From positions 2,356,001 to 2,420,000 of the forward strand of contig OZ252008.1 of assembly GCA_965246995.1 (NCBI GenBank): a stretch of DNA of 64,000 nt, written 5' to 3'. Made by a program: the position numbers and the translations under genes. Of the stretch, positions 8,704-18,380 are shown piece after piece; position 1 is the first letter of the stretch, and every line of letters begins with the position of its first letter. Source of the DNA: VXRJ01 sp965246995 (GTDB taxonomy: Bacteria; Acidobacteriota; Vicinamibacteria; Vicinamibacterales; UBA8438). A model generated the notes under the pieces. That model saw only the letters and a list, made by a program, of their open reading frames with translations, did no database searches and had not been told where the DNA came from.

Positions 8704-9195
8704 TCAGCGGGGCTTCACCGTGACGAGCGGCTGGCCCTGCACCACCTGATCGCCATCCTTGACATGAATCGCCGTCACCTTGCCCGCCCAGGGAGAGCGC
8801 ATCACGTTGAACATCTTCATGGCGTCGATCGTCAGCAGTTCGTCGCCACGCGACACGGTCCGCCCGCGGCGGGCCGTCACCTTCGCGACGACGCCCGGGA
8901 TCGGCGCGTTCATGGTGCGGGGCGACGCGTCGCCGGAGGCGGCGGCCGGCGTGTCGCTGGGAGCGTCTGGCGTGCCGGCCTCGGAGGTTGGCCCACCGTC
9001 GGGCCGGGGGCTCTCCGCCGGTGACGGGGCAGCTTCCGCGGGAGTGGTTTCCGGCGCCGGCGTTTCGGCGGGCGCCGGATCGACCTCGACCGTGTACGAC
9101 GTGCCCGAGACGGTCGCGGTCACCGGCCGTGCGCGTGGATCGTCCACCTCGACGTCGTAGGTCTGGTCGTCGATCGTGACGCGGTAGCGTGTCAT
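8704..9195 (-). CDS. Biotin carrier subunit of the acyl-CoA decarboxylase
   Basis: A 163-residue protein. A short N-terminal beta segment (MTRYRVTIDDQTYDVEVDD) is followed by a Pro/Ala/Glu-rich linker at about residues 45-90. The C-terminal biotinyl domain carries the attachment lysine in DAMKMFNVMRSP; the usual consensus is EAMKM, so Asp replaces Glu. Biotin is carboxylated by the carboxyltransferase subunit and then presented to the membrane beta subunit. The ATG overlaps the stop of the gamma subunit gene by 4 bases. Confidence 0.9.
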   Translation of the reverse strand: MTRYRVTIDDQTYDVEVDDPRARPVTATVSGTSYTVEVDPAPAETPAPETTPAEAAPSPAESPRPDGGPTSEAGTPDAPSDTPAAASGDASPRTMNAPIPGVVAKVTARRGRTVSRGDELLTIDAMKMFNVMRSPWAGKVTAIHVKDGDQVVQGQPLVTVKPR

Positions 9196-9611
9196 GCGCG
9201 GGCCCTCGTCCGCCGCCGCTGCTTTGAGAAATGCCGCATCCGGCCGGCGCGCCGCCAGTCCGACGTGGTCTCGGTGGCGGTGGCAACGATGCGGCGTACG
9301 GACCGTGCGGCACGGTCGCGGGCCACCGCCACGGTGACGGCCAGCACGACGGCCCGCCGCTGGCGTTCCGCTTCCACAGGCGCCGGCGTTTCTCCGGCCG
9401 TTTCCGCCGTTGCCAGCGGCTGCGCCGCGGTCTCCTCGTCCGTTTCCGTTACCGCATCTTCCGGCGTTGCCTCGCCGGCCGTCTCGGGTCGTCCGAACAG
9501 CCAGGGCGCCGTGAGCAGGTACATCAGCCCGATCAAACCGGCGAGGGCCAGGAACAGGAGCCCGGATCCGACGGCGGCGATTTCCAGGACGATGTCGAGC
9601 GCGGAGGTCAT
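9192..9611 (-). CDS. OadG-like gamma subunit
   Basis: A 139-residue protein with one N-terminal membrane helix (GLLFLALAGLIGLMYLLTAPWLF), then an acidic Glu/Thr/Ala-rich middle and a basic tail. This layout and its place between the carboxyltransferase and biotin genes match the small gamma subunit, which assembles the decarboxylase at the membrane. Sequence conservation in this subunit is low, so the call depends mainly on topology and position. The stop overlaps the next start by 4 bases. Confidence 0.75.
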   Translation of the reverse strand: MTSALDIVLEIAAVGSGLLFLALAGLIGLMYLLTAPWLFGRPETAGEATPEDAVTETDEETAAQPLATAETAGETPAPVEAERQRRAVVLAVTVAVARDRAARSVRRIVATATETTSDWRRAGRMRHFSKQRRRTRARA

Positions 9612-9644
9612 CGGGTCGGCCGCCGGGCGGACGTGCGGGGCGCC

Positions 9645-11324
9645 TCAGAGCGGGATGTTGCCATGCTTCTTCGGCGGCATCTGGGTCTGCTTGTCGCGCA
9701 GAAAGGAAATGGCGCCAATGATCCGGGCGCGGGTCTCGCGCGGGTGGATCACGTCGTCGATGTGTCCCGCCGCCGCGGCGACGAAGGGGGAGTTGAACTG
9801 TTTCTGGAACTCGCCCTCGAGTGTCGCGCGCTCCGCTTCGCGCTCCGCCTCTGTCGGGGCCTTCTTCAGGTGGCGCGCGTGCAGGATGCTGACCGCCCCC
9901 TTGGCGCCCATTACCGCGACTTCGGCGGTCGGCCACGCCAGGCATACGTCGGTCCGGATCATCTTGCTGCTCATGACGATGTAGGCGCCGCCGTACGCCT
10001 TCCGCAGCACCACCGACACTTTCGGCACGGTCGCCTCGGCGTAGGCATAGACGATCTTGGCGCCGTGCCGGATGATCCCCTGTTGCTCCTGGCTCGCGCC
10101 CGGCAGGAACCCGGGGCAGTCGACGAGGGTCACGAGCGGGATGTTGAATGCGTCGGAGAAGCGGATGAACCGCGCGATCTTGTCGGACGCGTTGATATCC
10201 AGGACGCCGGCGAGGTGCGACGGTTGGTTCGCGATGAACGCAACGACACGTCCCTCGATCCGCGCGAAGCCGACTACGGCGTTTGGAGCGAAGTCGGCAT
10301 GCACCTCGAGGAACGAGTCGCGGTCGGCGATCAGTTCGATGGCGTGGCGCACGTCGTACGCCACTTCCGTTGAAGCCGGAATCAGGTCGTCGAGCGCCGC
10401 GACATCCGGTTCGAGCGCGTCGTCGGGCTCCGCCGCGGGCGGATCGTCCGCGTTGTTGGACGGGAGGTAGCCGAGCAGCTTTCGTGTCAGGGCGAATACC
10501 GCTTCTTCGTCGTCCGCCACGAGATGGGCGACTCCCGAAGTGGCGGCGTGCGTATCGGCGCCGCCCAGCGTCTCGACATCCACCTCTTCGCCGGTCACGG
10601 TCCGGATGACGTCCGGTCCGGTGATGAACATGTAGCTGCTGCCGCGCGCCATGATCACGAAGTCGGTCAGGCCGGGCGAGTAAACGGCGCCGCCCGCGCA
10701 CGGGCCGAGCATCAGGCTGATCTGCGGCACGACGCCGCTCGCCTGCGTATTGCGCCAGAAGAGGTCTCCGAAGCCGGCAAGGCTCCAGACGCCTTCCTGA
10801 ATGCGCGCGCCGACCGAATCGAGCAGCGCGATAGTCGGCAGGCCGCTTGCCGTCGCCGCCTCGAGCAGCCGCCCCACCTTGAGTGCCTGCGTCTCGGAGA
10901 ACGATCCGCCCAGCACTGTGAAGTCCTGCGCAAACAGCGCGACCCGGCGGCCGTCGATCCGGCCGAAGCCGGTCACGACGCCGTCGCCCGCATGGCGCTG
11001 GCGGTCCAGGCCGAACGCCGCGTGGCGGTGTTCGAGGTAGGGGCCGAGCTCCTCGAAAGTGTCGTCGTCGAGCAGCGCCGCGATCCGCTCGCGCACCGTC
11101 AGCTTGCCGCGCGCGTGTTGTGCGTCGATGCGTTGCTGGCCGCCGCCGAGGCGTGCCTCGGCCCGCCGATCGTCGATCGACTCGCTACGGGCGGCGGGGG
11201 GCGTGCTTTCGGGAAGCGCCGCCGCATCGAGTGCGGCCTGGTCCGTCTCCGCGTCGGTTTGCGGCGGCTCCGGCCGCCGTCGGCGGAAGACACGCAGGAA
11301 GGCGAGGAGAGCCGCCCCCGCCAT
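9645..11324 (-). CDS. Acyl-CoA carboxyltransferase subunit (methylmalonyl-CoA decarboxylase alpha type)
   Basis: About 559 residues from the chosen ATG. The core is an acyl-CoA carboxyltransferase with N- and C-domains: GKLTVRERIAALLDDDTFEE, SLMLGPCAGGAVYSPGLTDF, FITGPDVI, and then FLPGASQEQQGIIRHGAK with KAYGGAYIVM. This is the propionyl/methylmalonyl-CoA type rather than oxaloacetate decarboxylase alpha. The operon therefore most resembles methylmalonyl-CoA or glutaconyl-CoA decarboxylase, working as a sodium pump. The N-terminus (MAGAALLAFLRVFRRRRP) carries an extra hydrophobic stretch and a basic patch, which is unusual. No clear ribosome site precedes 11324, so the start is uncertain; the conserved core begins about 55 residues in. 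Confidence 0.88.
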   Translation of the reverse strand: MAGAALLAFLRVFRRRRPEPPQTDAETDQAALDAAALPESTPPAARSESIDDRRAEARLGGGQQRIDAQHARGKLTVRERIAALLDDDTFEELGPYLEHRHAAFGLDRQRHAGDGVVTGFGRIDGRRVALFAQDFTVLGGSFSETQALKVGRLLEAATASGLPTIALLDSVGARIQEGVWSLAGFGDLFWRNTQASGVVPQISLMLGPCAGGAVYSPGLTDFVIMARGSSYMFITGPDVIRTVTGEEVDVETLGGADTHAATSGVAHLVADDEEAVFALTRKLLGYLPSNNADDPPAAEPDDALEPDVAALDDLIPASTEVAYDVRHAIELIADRDSFLEVHADFAPNAVVGFARIEGRVVAFIANQPSHLAGVLDINASDKIARFIRFSDAFNIPLVTLVDCPGFLPGASQEQQGIIRHGAKIVYAYAEATVPKVSVVLRKAYGGAYIVMSSKMIRTDVCLAWPTAEVAVMGAKGAVSILHARHLKKAPTEAEREAERATLEGEFQKQFNSPFVAAAAGHIDDVIHPRETRARIIGAISFLRDKQTQMPPKKHGNIPL

Positions 11325-11621
11325 GGTGGTGGTGACGGCGCTTGCCTCGGGCGACCAGGTGAAGCCAGAGGGGGTGGTCGATCGAGTCTCACCCGATCCG
11401 TTGGTGGCGCCCGCCGGCGCCGACTGGGGCGCGGCGGGCTTCCCGGGCGTTTCCGGGCGGTCCGCTTCAGGCAAAGTGGTAGACGACACGTCTAACAATG
11501 CTAACACCTCGACGATGCAGAATCGTCTCTTCGCGGTGTTGGACGGCACCAGGAGGCATACTGTTCCCGTTCGTTGGCTTGGCGGCAATGCGGGTTCTTC
11601 GTAGGCGCAGGGGAGAGAGCA

Positions 11622-13508
11622 ATGCGAAGCGACAGCGTGATGCGCAGTGCAGTTGCCACCGTGGTGGCTGGCGTCGGTCTGGTACTGGCTACAGGCTGCG
11701 GCGGCTCGGCTAATGAGGCGGCGCCGGCCGCCGACGCGAGCGGGATCAGTTGTCGCATCGAGCAGGCCCCGATGCGGGACGGCATCAACCTTGCGACCGA
11801 GGTGTACCTGCCGGCGGGCGACGGGCCATTCCCCGTCATCCTGCAGCGAACGCCCTACAATCGGCGCCCGCCGGCTCCCGGAAGCGACTGCGATGCCGCC
11901 CTCGGCCGGTATTTTACGGAGCGCGGCTACGCGATGCTCAATCAGGATGTGCGTGGGCGCTACCGCTCGGAGGGCGAGTTCGACGCCATGCGACAGGAAG
12001 CCGTGGACGGTTACGACTCGGTCGAATGGGCCGCCGCCCAGCCGTGGTCGGACGGCAAGGTCGGGATGATCGGCGGCTCCTACGTCGGCTTGACCCAGTG
12101 GCAGGCGGCCGGGGAGCAGCCGCCGCACCTGGTCGCGATCGCGCCGCACTACAGCTCCTCGAACTACCTCCAGGGCTGGACGTACCAGAGTGGCGCGTTC
12201 GACCTCTGGTTCGCCCAGAGCTGGACATCGCAGATCCTGGCGACCGACACGTTGCAGCGGCGGCTCGAAGCAGAGGGCGTCTCCCCCGAGCAGGCGGAGC
12301 AGGAAGTCGCCGCATTCGTTGCCGAGGGCCGCGAGAAGCTGCTGGATGACTGGCCCTGGCAGGTCCCGTTGAAGGACTTCGCGGGGTTCCAGCGGGAGGG
12401 TAACCTGGCTGCCTACTACGACGAGTGGCTCGAGCGGCCGGGCTATGACGATTACTGGGCGGCGCTCGACGTCGAGACGAAGTACCCGCGGATCCAGGTT
12501 CCGGCCCTCATCAGCGGTGGCTGGTACGACATCTTCCAGGAGGGCACGATCCGCAACTTCATGGGGATGCGCGACGAGGGCGGGTCGGAGGCTGCACGGA
12601 CCGGCACGCAACTGGTGATGCGGGCACTCTGCCATTCCTGTCCGCCCGACACCACGGCGGGCGACATCGATTTCGGCCCGGACAATGCGTTTGACCTGAA
12701 TGCGGCATGGGCGCGCTGGTTCGACTACTGGCTGAAGGGAATTGATAACGGCGTCGCGGATGACCCGGCCGTGCGGCTGTTCGTGATGCTGCCGCCGGAC
12801 GAGGGGACCGCGGGGGGTGGCTACTGGATCGAGGCGGACGAGTTCCCGCTGCCGGACACGGTCGAGACGCGCTACTACCTGCGGAGCGGTGGCAACGCCA
12901 AATCACCGGCCGGCGACGGCGTACTCGCCGAGGCGGGTGCGGGGGGCGGCGCCGACGAGTACATCTACGACCCGGGTGACCCGGCGCCCACCGTCGGCGG
13001 CAACATGTGCTGCGCGAACGATCTGCTGTCGTCGGGCGCATTCGATCAGCGTGACGTGGAGGAACGCGACGACGTGCTGGTCTACACGACGGAACCGCTG
13101 GACGGGGACCTGACCGTCATCGGCCCGGTGCAGGTCCAGCTATGGGCGTCGTCGTCCGCCCCGGACACCGACTTCACCGCCAAGCTCGTCGACGTGCATC
13201 TCGACGGCTATGCCCAGAACATCTCCGAGGGGATCATCCGGGCGCGGTACCGGAACTCCGACTACCGGGAATCGTGGATCACGCCGGGCGCGGTGCACGA
13301 CTACGTGATCGACCTGGGGTTCACGGCGACGGTGTTCCGGCGGGGTCACCGGATCCGGCTGGAGATCAGCTCGTCCAACTTCCCGCACTTCGACCGGAAT
13401 CTGAATACCGCGACGCCGTTCGGGGAGGGCGGGGAGATGACGCCTGCCACGCAGCGGGTGCTGCACGACGCGCTGCACCCATCCCGGCTCGTGCTGCAGG
13501 TCAAGTGA
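11622..13508 (+). CDS. CocE/NonD family hydrolase, lipoprotein
   Basis: A 628-residue enzyme. The signal peptide ends in a lipobox (VLATGC), so it is probably anchored to a membrane on the periplasmic or outer side. An X-Pro dipeptidyl-peptidase S15 alpha/beta-hydrolase domain follows (DVRGRYRSEGEF, then the nucleophile serine in GGSYVGLTQ), with a C-terminal jelly-roll domain (DTDFTAKLVDVH). The family cleaves esters, amides or proline peptides; the substrate is unknown. The start at 11622 was chosen because GGGGAG lies 7-8 bases upstream. It is divergent from the carboxyltransferase gene, with about 300 bases between them that must hold both promoters. The 3' end overlaps recD2 by 8 bases. 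Confidence 0.88.
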   Translation: MRSDSVMRSAVATVVAGVGLVLATGCGGSANEAAPAADASGISCRIEQAPMRDGINLATEVYLPAGDGPFPVILQRTPYNRRPPAPGSDCDAALGRYFTERGYAMLNQDVRGRYRSEGEFDAMRQEAVDGYDSVEWAAAQPWSDGKVGMIGGSYVGLTQWQAAGEQPPHLVAIAPHYSSSNYLQGWTYQSGAFDLWFAQSWTSQILATDTLQRRLEAEGVSPEQAEQEVAAFVAEGREKLLDDWPWQVPLKDFAGFQREGNLAAYYDEWLERPGYDDYWAALDVETKYPRIQVPALISGGWYDIFQEGTIRNFMGMRDEGGSEAARTGTQLVMRALCHSCPPDTTAGDIDFGPDNAFDLNAAWARWFDYWLKGIDNGVADDPAVRLFVMLPPDEGTAGGGYWIEADEFPLPDTVETRYYLRSGGNAKSPAGDGVLAEAGAGGGADEYIYDPGDPAPTVGGNMCCANDLLSSGAFDQRDVEERDDVLVYTTEPLDGDLTVIGPVQVQLWASSSAPDTDFTAKLVDVHLDGYAQNISEGIIRARYRNSDYRESWITPGAVHDYVIDLGFTATVFRRGHRIRLEISSSNFPHFDRNLNTATPFGEGGEMTPATQRVLHDALHPSRLVLQVK

Positions 13509-15684
13509 GCCACTCGGCCAGCTTGGACCAGCGGCGGCGGCCGGAAACGGTCCGAACCGCGATGGCGACCGCGCCCGGCTGGCCGACGAGGACGACGAGC
13601 TGCCGTCCGCGCGTGATGCCGGTATAGAGAAGGTTGCGCTGCAGCATGACGTAGTGCTGCGTAACGATCGGGATGACGACGGCGGGGTACTCGGAGCCCT
13701 GGCTCTTGTGGATGGTGGTCGCGTACGCCGGCACCAGGGCGTCCAGCTCGCCGAAGCCATATCTCACCAGCCGGCCGTCGAAGTTCGCTCGCAGCTCGCC
13801 CATCTCCTCGTCGACCGCCTCCACCCGGCCGATGTCGCCGTTGTAGACGTCGCGGTCGTAGTCGTTCTGGGTCTGCATCACCTTGTCGCCGGGGGCGAAC
13901 GTCCAGCCGAAGCGTTCGACGACGGGCCGGCCGGCGGGCGGGTTGAGGGCCGCCTGGAGGTCCACGGTCAGGGTGCGCGCGCCGACCCCGCCCCGGTTCA
14001 TGGGGCAGAGCACCTGGATGTCCCGGATCGGGTCGAATCCGAAGCGGCGCGGGATCCGTTGGGTCACCAGTTCGCGGATGCGCGCGGCGGCGGCGTCGGC
14101 GTCGTCCGCGGGAACGAAATAGAAGTCGGTCTCGCCTTCCGGTTTGCCCAACCAGGGAATCTCGCCCGCGTTGACCCGGTGCGCATTCGTGATGATCCGG
14201 CTGCCGGCCGCCTGCCGGAACACTTCCGTAAGGCGGACGACGGGTAGCGCACCGGAGCTGATCAGGTCGCTCAACACCTGGCCCGGCCCGACGGACGGCA
14301 GCTGATCGATATCCCCGACGATCAGGAGCGCGGCGGCATCGGGCACGGCGCGGAGCAGGGCATGCATCAGCGGGACGTCGACCATCGACGCCTCGTCGAC
14401 GACGATCAGATCGGCGTCGATCGGGCGTTCCTCGTTGCGCTGGAAACGCCCGGTAGCCGGGTCCACTTCGAGCAACCGATGGATCGTCTTTGCCGGCAGG
14501 CCGGCCGTCTCGCTCAGGCGCCGTGCCGCGCGGCCGGTCGGCGCGCAAAGCGTGATCGCGAGCCCTTCCGGCGCAAGAATCGCGAGGAGCGCGTTGACGA
14601 CCGTCGTCTTGCCGACACCCGGGCCGCCGGTCATGACGAGCGCCTTGGACGCCAGCGCCTGACGTATCGCCTCGGCCTGGCGCCGCGCAAGCGTCAGGCC
14701 GGTTCGTGTCGCTACCGCCTGGAGCGCGATGTCGGGAGCGATCGGCCGCCATGGGAGCGGCGCGGCGGCGATCGCCCGCAGGCGCTCGGCGATGGCCTGT
14801 TCCGACCGGTGGAGCGTCGCAAGAAAAAGGCAGTCGGTGTCGCGGACCGTGTCGGCGACGATCGTTCCTTCCGCCAGTTCGTGATCGATTGCCGACTGCA
14901 CCAACTCTCCCGGGGCCTCGAGCAGTTCGGATCCCCGGGTCAGGAGCTCGCGTGCCGGGAGGCCGCAGTGGCCGTCCGATGTCGCCTCGAGGAGCGTGAA
15001 CCCGACACCGGCCCGGAGCCGGATCATCGCCGTCTTCTCGATGCCGAGGCGCATTGCCAGCGTGTCCGCAGTCCGGAAGCCGATGCCGCGGATGTCGCGC
15101 GCGAGCTGGTACGGGTTTTCCGACATCACCCGGACCGCGTCGGCGCCGTACGTCTTGTAGATGCGCACCGCGCGCGCCGTGCCGACGCTGTGCTCGTGCA
15201 GGAAGACCATGATCTCGCGGACCGCTCTCTGCTCGGCCCACGCTTCGCGGATCCGTGCGGCGCGGACGGCGCCGATTCCCTCCACCTCCCGGAGGCGGTC
15301 AGGTTCCGTGTCGATCACGTCGAAGATCGCATCGCCGAACGTGTCGACCAGCTTCCGGGCGTAGACCGGACCGATGCCATGGATGAGGCCGGAAGCGAGA
15401 TACCTTTGGATCCCCTCGTTCGAGGTGGGTTCGGATGTCTGCAGGAACTGGGCGCGGAACTGGCGGCCGTAGGTCCGGTCCTGCACCCAGGTTCCGGAGG
15501 CGGTGATCCATTCGCCGGCCGATATCGTGGCGGCATGTCCCACCAGGGTGACGAGGTCGGCGTGGCCTCGAGCCTGGACACGCAGGACCGAGAAGCCGTT
15601 CTCCGGGTTGTGGAACGTCACCCGCTCGACCGAGCCGGCAATCACCTCGTGATCGGTGGGATTCGGAGCGGCTGGGCCGGGCAC
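13501..15684 (-). CDS. recD2: RecD2-type ATP-dependent DNA helicase
   Basis: About 727 residues, normal for RecD2. It has an N-terminal OB-like region, then helix-hairpin-helix repeats (HGIGPVYARKLVDTFG, EGIGAVRAARI, IRGIGFRTADTLA). The SF1 helicase core follows: Walker A GGPGVGKTT, Walker B VVDEASMVD, GDIDQLPSVGPG, and the C-terminal TIHKSQGSEYPAV with YTGITRGR. It unwinds DNA 5'-3' without RecBC partners, and none are nearby. The start used is the GTG at 15684, just ahead of the conserved VIAGSVERVTF; in-frame sequence further upstream is antisense to the PQQ gene and looks non-coding. Confidence 0.92.
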   Translation of the reverse strand: MPGPAAPNPTDHEVIAGSVERVTFHNPENGFSVLRVQARGHADLVTLVGHAATISAGEWITASGTWVQDRTYGRQFRAQFLQTSEPTSNEGIQRYLASGLIHGIGPVYARKLVDTFGDAIFDVIDTEPDRLREVEGIGAVRAARIREAWAEQRAVREIMVFLHEHSVGTARAVRIYKTYGADAVRVMSENPYQLARDIRGIGFRTADTLAMRLGIEKTAMIRLRAGVGFTLLEATSDGHCGLPARELLTRGSELLEAPGELVQSAIDHELAEGTIVADTVRDTDCLFLATLHRSEQAIAERLRAIAAAPLPWRPIAPDIALQAVATRTGLTLARRQAEAIRQALASKALVMTGGPGVGKTTVVNALLAILAPEGLAITLCAPTGRAARRLSETAGLPAKTIHRLLEVDPATGRFQRNEERPIDADLIVVDEASMVDVPLMHALLRAVPDAAALLIVGDIDQLPSVGPGQVLSDLISSGALPVVRLTEVFRQAAGSRIITNAHRVNAGEIPWLGKPEGETDFYFVPADDADAAAARIRELVTQRIPRRFGFDPIRDIQVLCPMNRGGVGARTLTVDLQAALNPPAGRPVVERFGWTFAPGDKVMQTQNDYDRDVYNGDIGRVEAVDEEMGELRANFDGRLVRYGFGELDALVPAYATTIHKSQGSEYPAVVIPIVTQHYVMLQRNLLYTGITRGRQLVVLVGQPGAVAIAVRTVSGRRRWSKLAEWLT

Positions 15685-15744
15685 GGCGTCAACGTAGCAC
15701 GGCGGCGCGGTCGGAGTAGACTGGCGGCAAGGGAGGGACGAGAC

Positions 15745-17760
15745 ATGGCGCAGTCCTGGATGTCGAGACGCCGCGCGAGCGTGGTTCGCACCTGGGTGGC
15801 CGTTGCGGGCGCAGCCGTGGTGGCCGCCGGCATGGCTGGCCCGGCGCCCGCTACGGCGCAGACCGTGGAGTGGCCGAGTTATGCGGCCGACGCGGCCGCG
15901 ACGAAGTACACGCCCCTCGATCAGATCGACGCCTCCAGTGTGGATCGGCTGGAGATCGCGTGGCGCCAGCCCGTGATCCCGGACGCGATCCGGAATGGCA
16001 ACACCTTGCGCGGTCCGGTGGCGACCCAGAACACGCCGCTGATGGCGGACGGCCGGCTGTATGTCAGCACCGGCCTGGGCACCGTCGCGGCGCTCGATCC
16101 GGCCACCGGCGCTGTCATCTGGCACGACGGCGAGCCCGTCTTCGAGGAGGAGGGGGCGTCGCAGCGGACGGGGCAGACGCGCGGTGTTGCCTACTGGACG
16201 GACGGAACCGAGTCGCGCGTGCTTGCGGCGCGCGGGCCGAAACTGATCTCGGTCGATGCGCGGACCGGGGTGCGCGATCCCGACTTCGGCGACAACGGGA
16301 TGGTCGACTTGCGGAAGGGCCTGATCCGCGATTCTCCCAATTACTACTGGAACTCGGCGCCGCTCGTCGTGAACGAGGTCATCATCGTCGGCTCGTTTAT
16401 CCGCGACATCCTCGACAACCAGATGCCGGCCACGAAGGAGGCGCCGCGGGGTGACGTCCGCGGCTTCGATGTCCGGACCGGCGAGCAGCTCTGGACGTTC
16501 CACACCATCCCGCTCGAAGGCCAGCCCGGGATCGAGACCTGGGGGGTTGATCCCGACAGCGATCAGCCGTCGTGGGTCTACAGCGGCAACACCAACATGT
16601 GGGCCCATCCGACCGCCGATGCGGAACGGGGTCTCGCGTACCTGCCGCTCTCCACGCCCAGTAACGACTACTACGGCGGCCACCGCCCGGGCGACAATCT
16701 CTATGCGGAGAGCCTCGTCTGTGTCGATATCGCGACGGGCGAGCTCCAGTGGTATTTCCAGGCCGTCCGCCATGGTGTCTGGGACTACGACTTCGCATCG
16801 TCCGCCAATCTGGTGGACATCACGGTCGACGGGCGGGAGATCGCTGCCGTCGCCATCCCCAGCAAGCAGGGGTTCACGTACGTCTTCGACCGCGTCACCG
16901 GCGAACCGGTCTGGCCCATCGAGGACCGTCCCGTCCCGCCGTCGCCGGTGCCGGGCGAGCGGCTTGCCGCGACGCAGCCGTTTCCCACGAAGCCACCGCC
17001 GTTCGAGCTGCAGGGGGTCCACGAGGACGACCTGATCGACTTCACCCCCGAGATGCGGGCGGAGGCGCTCGAACTGCTCGCGGACTACCGCTGGGGTCCG
17101 CTGTTCGAGCCGCCGGTCCTGATCGATCGGTCGCCGGGCGGTCTCCTCGGCACAATCCTGAATCCCGGCACGGCGGGCGGGGCCAACTGGCAGGGCGCGG
17201 GCGTCGATCCGACGACCGGCGTGATGTACGTCCCGTCGGCCTACAGCCAGAACGTCATCGGCCTGACGCCATCGGACCATCCGCGCTCCGATGTCCGCTA
17301 CACGCGGGAGCGCTATACGCCGACGCCGCGCGTCGATGGCCTGCCGCTCTTCAAGCCGCCCTACGGCCGGCTGACGGCGATCGATCTGAACGCGGGGGAG
17401 ATCCTCTGGCAGGTGGCGAATGGCCCCGGGCCGCGCGACCACCCGCGGCTTCGCGATCTCGACCTGCCGTGGCTCGGATCGCACGGCCGGGGATCGGTCC
17501 TGGTCACGCCGGAACTGATCTTCCTGGGCGAGGGGGCGAACACCGGTGTCACTGCACTGCCGCAGTACTACGGGGGACCGGGCGGCAAGGTGTTCCGGGC
17601 GTACGACAAGGCGAGTGGCGATGCCGTCTGGGAGATCGAACTGCCCGGCGGCACGAGCGGCGCGCCGATGAGCTACATGGTGGACGGCCGCCAGTACATC
17701 GTGGTCGCCATCGGCTGGGAAGACATGCCGAGCGAGTGGTTCGCGTTCGCCCTGCCTTAG
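15745..17760 (+). CDS. PQQ-dependent quinoprotein dehydrogenase
   Basis: A 671-residue periplasmic protein with a cleavable signal peptide (VAVAGAAVVAAGMAGPAPATAQ). The rest is an eight-bladed propeller with repeated blade motifs such as ALDPATGAVIWHD, GFDVRTGEQLWTF, CVDIATGELQWYF and AIDLNAGEILWQV. This matches glucose/alcohol-type quinoprotein dehydrogenases; the substrate cannot be told. No fused cytochrome c CxxCH is present. A strong ribosome site (GGGAGGGA) precedes the ATG at 15745. It is divergent from recD2 with only 60 bases between. Its stop marks the left edge of the accessory island. Confidence 0.9.
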   Translation: MAQSWMSRRRASVVRTWVAVAGAAVVAAGMAGPAPATAQTVEWPSYAADAAATKYTPLDQIDASSVDRLEIAWRQPVIPDAIRNGNTLRGPVATQNTPLMADGRLYVSTGLGTVAALDPATGAVIWHDGEPVFEEEGASQRTGQTRGVAYWTDGTESRVLAARGPKLISVDARTGVRDPDFGDNGMVDLRKGLIRDSPNYYWNSAPLVVNEVIIVGSFIRDILDNQMPATKEAPRGDVRGFDVRTGEQLWTFHTIPLEGQPGIETWGVDPDSDQPSWVYSGNTNMWAHPTADAERGLAYLPLSTPSNDYYGGHRPGDNLYAESLVCVDIATGELQWYFQAVRHGVWDYDFASSANLVDITVDGREIAAVAIPSKQGFTYVFDRVTGEPVWPIEDRPVPPSPVPGERLAATQPFPTKPPPFELQGVHEDDLIDFTPEMRAEALELLADYRWGPLFEPPVLIDRSPGGLLGTILNPGTAGGANWQGAGVDPTTGVMYVPSAYSQNVIGLTPSDHPRSDVRYTRERYTPTPRVDGLPLFKPPYGRLTAIDLNAGEILWQVANGPGPRDHPRLRDLDLPWLGSHGRGSVLVTPELIFLGEGANTGVTALPQYYGGPGGKVFRAYDKASGDAVWEIELPGGTSGAPMSYMVDGRQYIVVAIGWEDMPSEWFAFALP

Positions 17761-18380
17761 TGCCCGTCCCGCCCGGCGGGTGCTGGAGCAGAAGCAGGGC
17801 GGCTGGCGCGGCCGGTGGCACGCGCAGAACTGGTGGCGGAGCCTCGAACGCTATGCGTTCCCGCGCATCGGCCGCCGGCCGGTCTCCGAGGTCAACACGG
17901 CCGACGTGCTGGAGATCCTCACGCCCATCTGGCACGTGAAGGCGGAGACCGCCCGCGCCGTGCGCCAGCGCATCCGGTCGGTGCTGGAGTGGGCGATCGC
18001 GATGGACCTGCGACACGACAACCCGTGTGACCGCATCCTGCCGGTGCTCGGTCCGCAGAACGACATCGTGGAGCACCGGCAGGCGCTGCCGCACAAGGAC
18101 GTGGCCGTGGCCGTCGAGACGGTGCGGGCGTCGGCGTCGGCTGCGCCGGCGGTCAAGCTGGCGTTCGAGTTTCTGGTGCTGACGGCGGCGCTTTCCGGTG
18201 AGGTCCGGCTCGCGACGTGGGACGAGATCGACACGGCCGGCCGCGTGTGGACGATCTCCGCTACGCGGATGAAGGTGAAGCGCGAGCACCGGGTCCCGCT
18301 GTGCCGGCGGGCGGTGGAGATTCTCGACGCGGCGCGGACGCTCGGCGAGGGCACGCGGCGGCTGGTGTTTCCCATGCGGA
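17761..18380 (+). pseudogene. Tyrosine integrase (P4-like) lacking both ends
   Basis: The core-binding segment is present (HAQNWWRSLERYAFPRIGR, VSEVNTADVLEILTPIWHVK), as is the first half of the catalytic domain (LTAALSGEVRLATWDEID, MKVKREHRVPL). The N-terminal arm-binding domain is missing. The frame leaves the family at about 18380, before the H-x-x-R and tyrosine motifs. In ALSGEVRLATW the usual catalytic arginine of the S/T-G-x-R motif is replaced by Glu, although an Arg follows two residues later. It abuts the PQQ gene stop and is cut at the other side by an IS3-type transposase scrap. Confidence 0.75.

Noticed and set aside
8704..10701. A long open frame extending the biotin carrier upstream across the gamma and carboxyltransferase genes
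   Set aside because: It is an out-of-frame shadow of well-supported genes; the biotin carrier has its own ATG at 9195 overlapping the gamma stop.
9645..12635. A 996-codon open frame running from the carboxyltransferase gene through the divergent promoter and into the hydrolase gene
   Set aside because: The part beyond about 11380 is antisense to the CocE/NonD gene and has no family resemblance; only the 9645-11324 part matches a protein family.
13501..17484. A 1327-codon open frame extending recD2 upstream
   Set aside because: The extension is the reverse of the PQQ dehydrogenase gene; conserved RecD2 sequence begins at the GTG near 15684.
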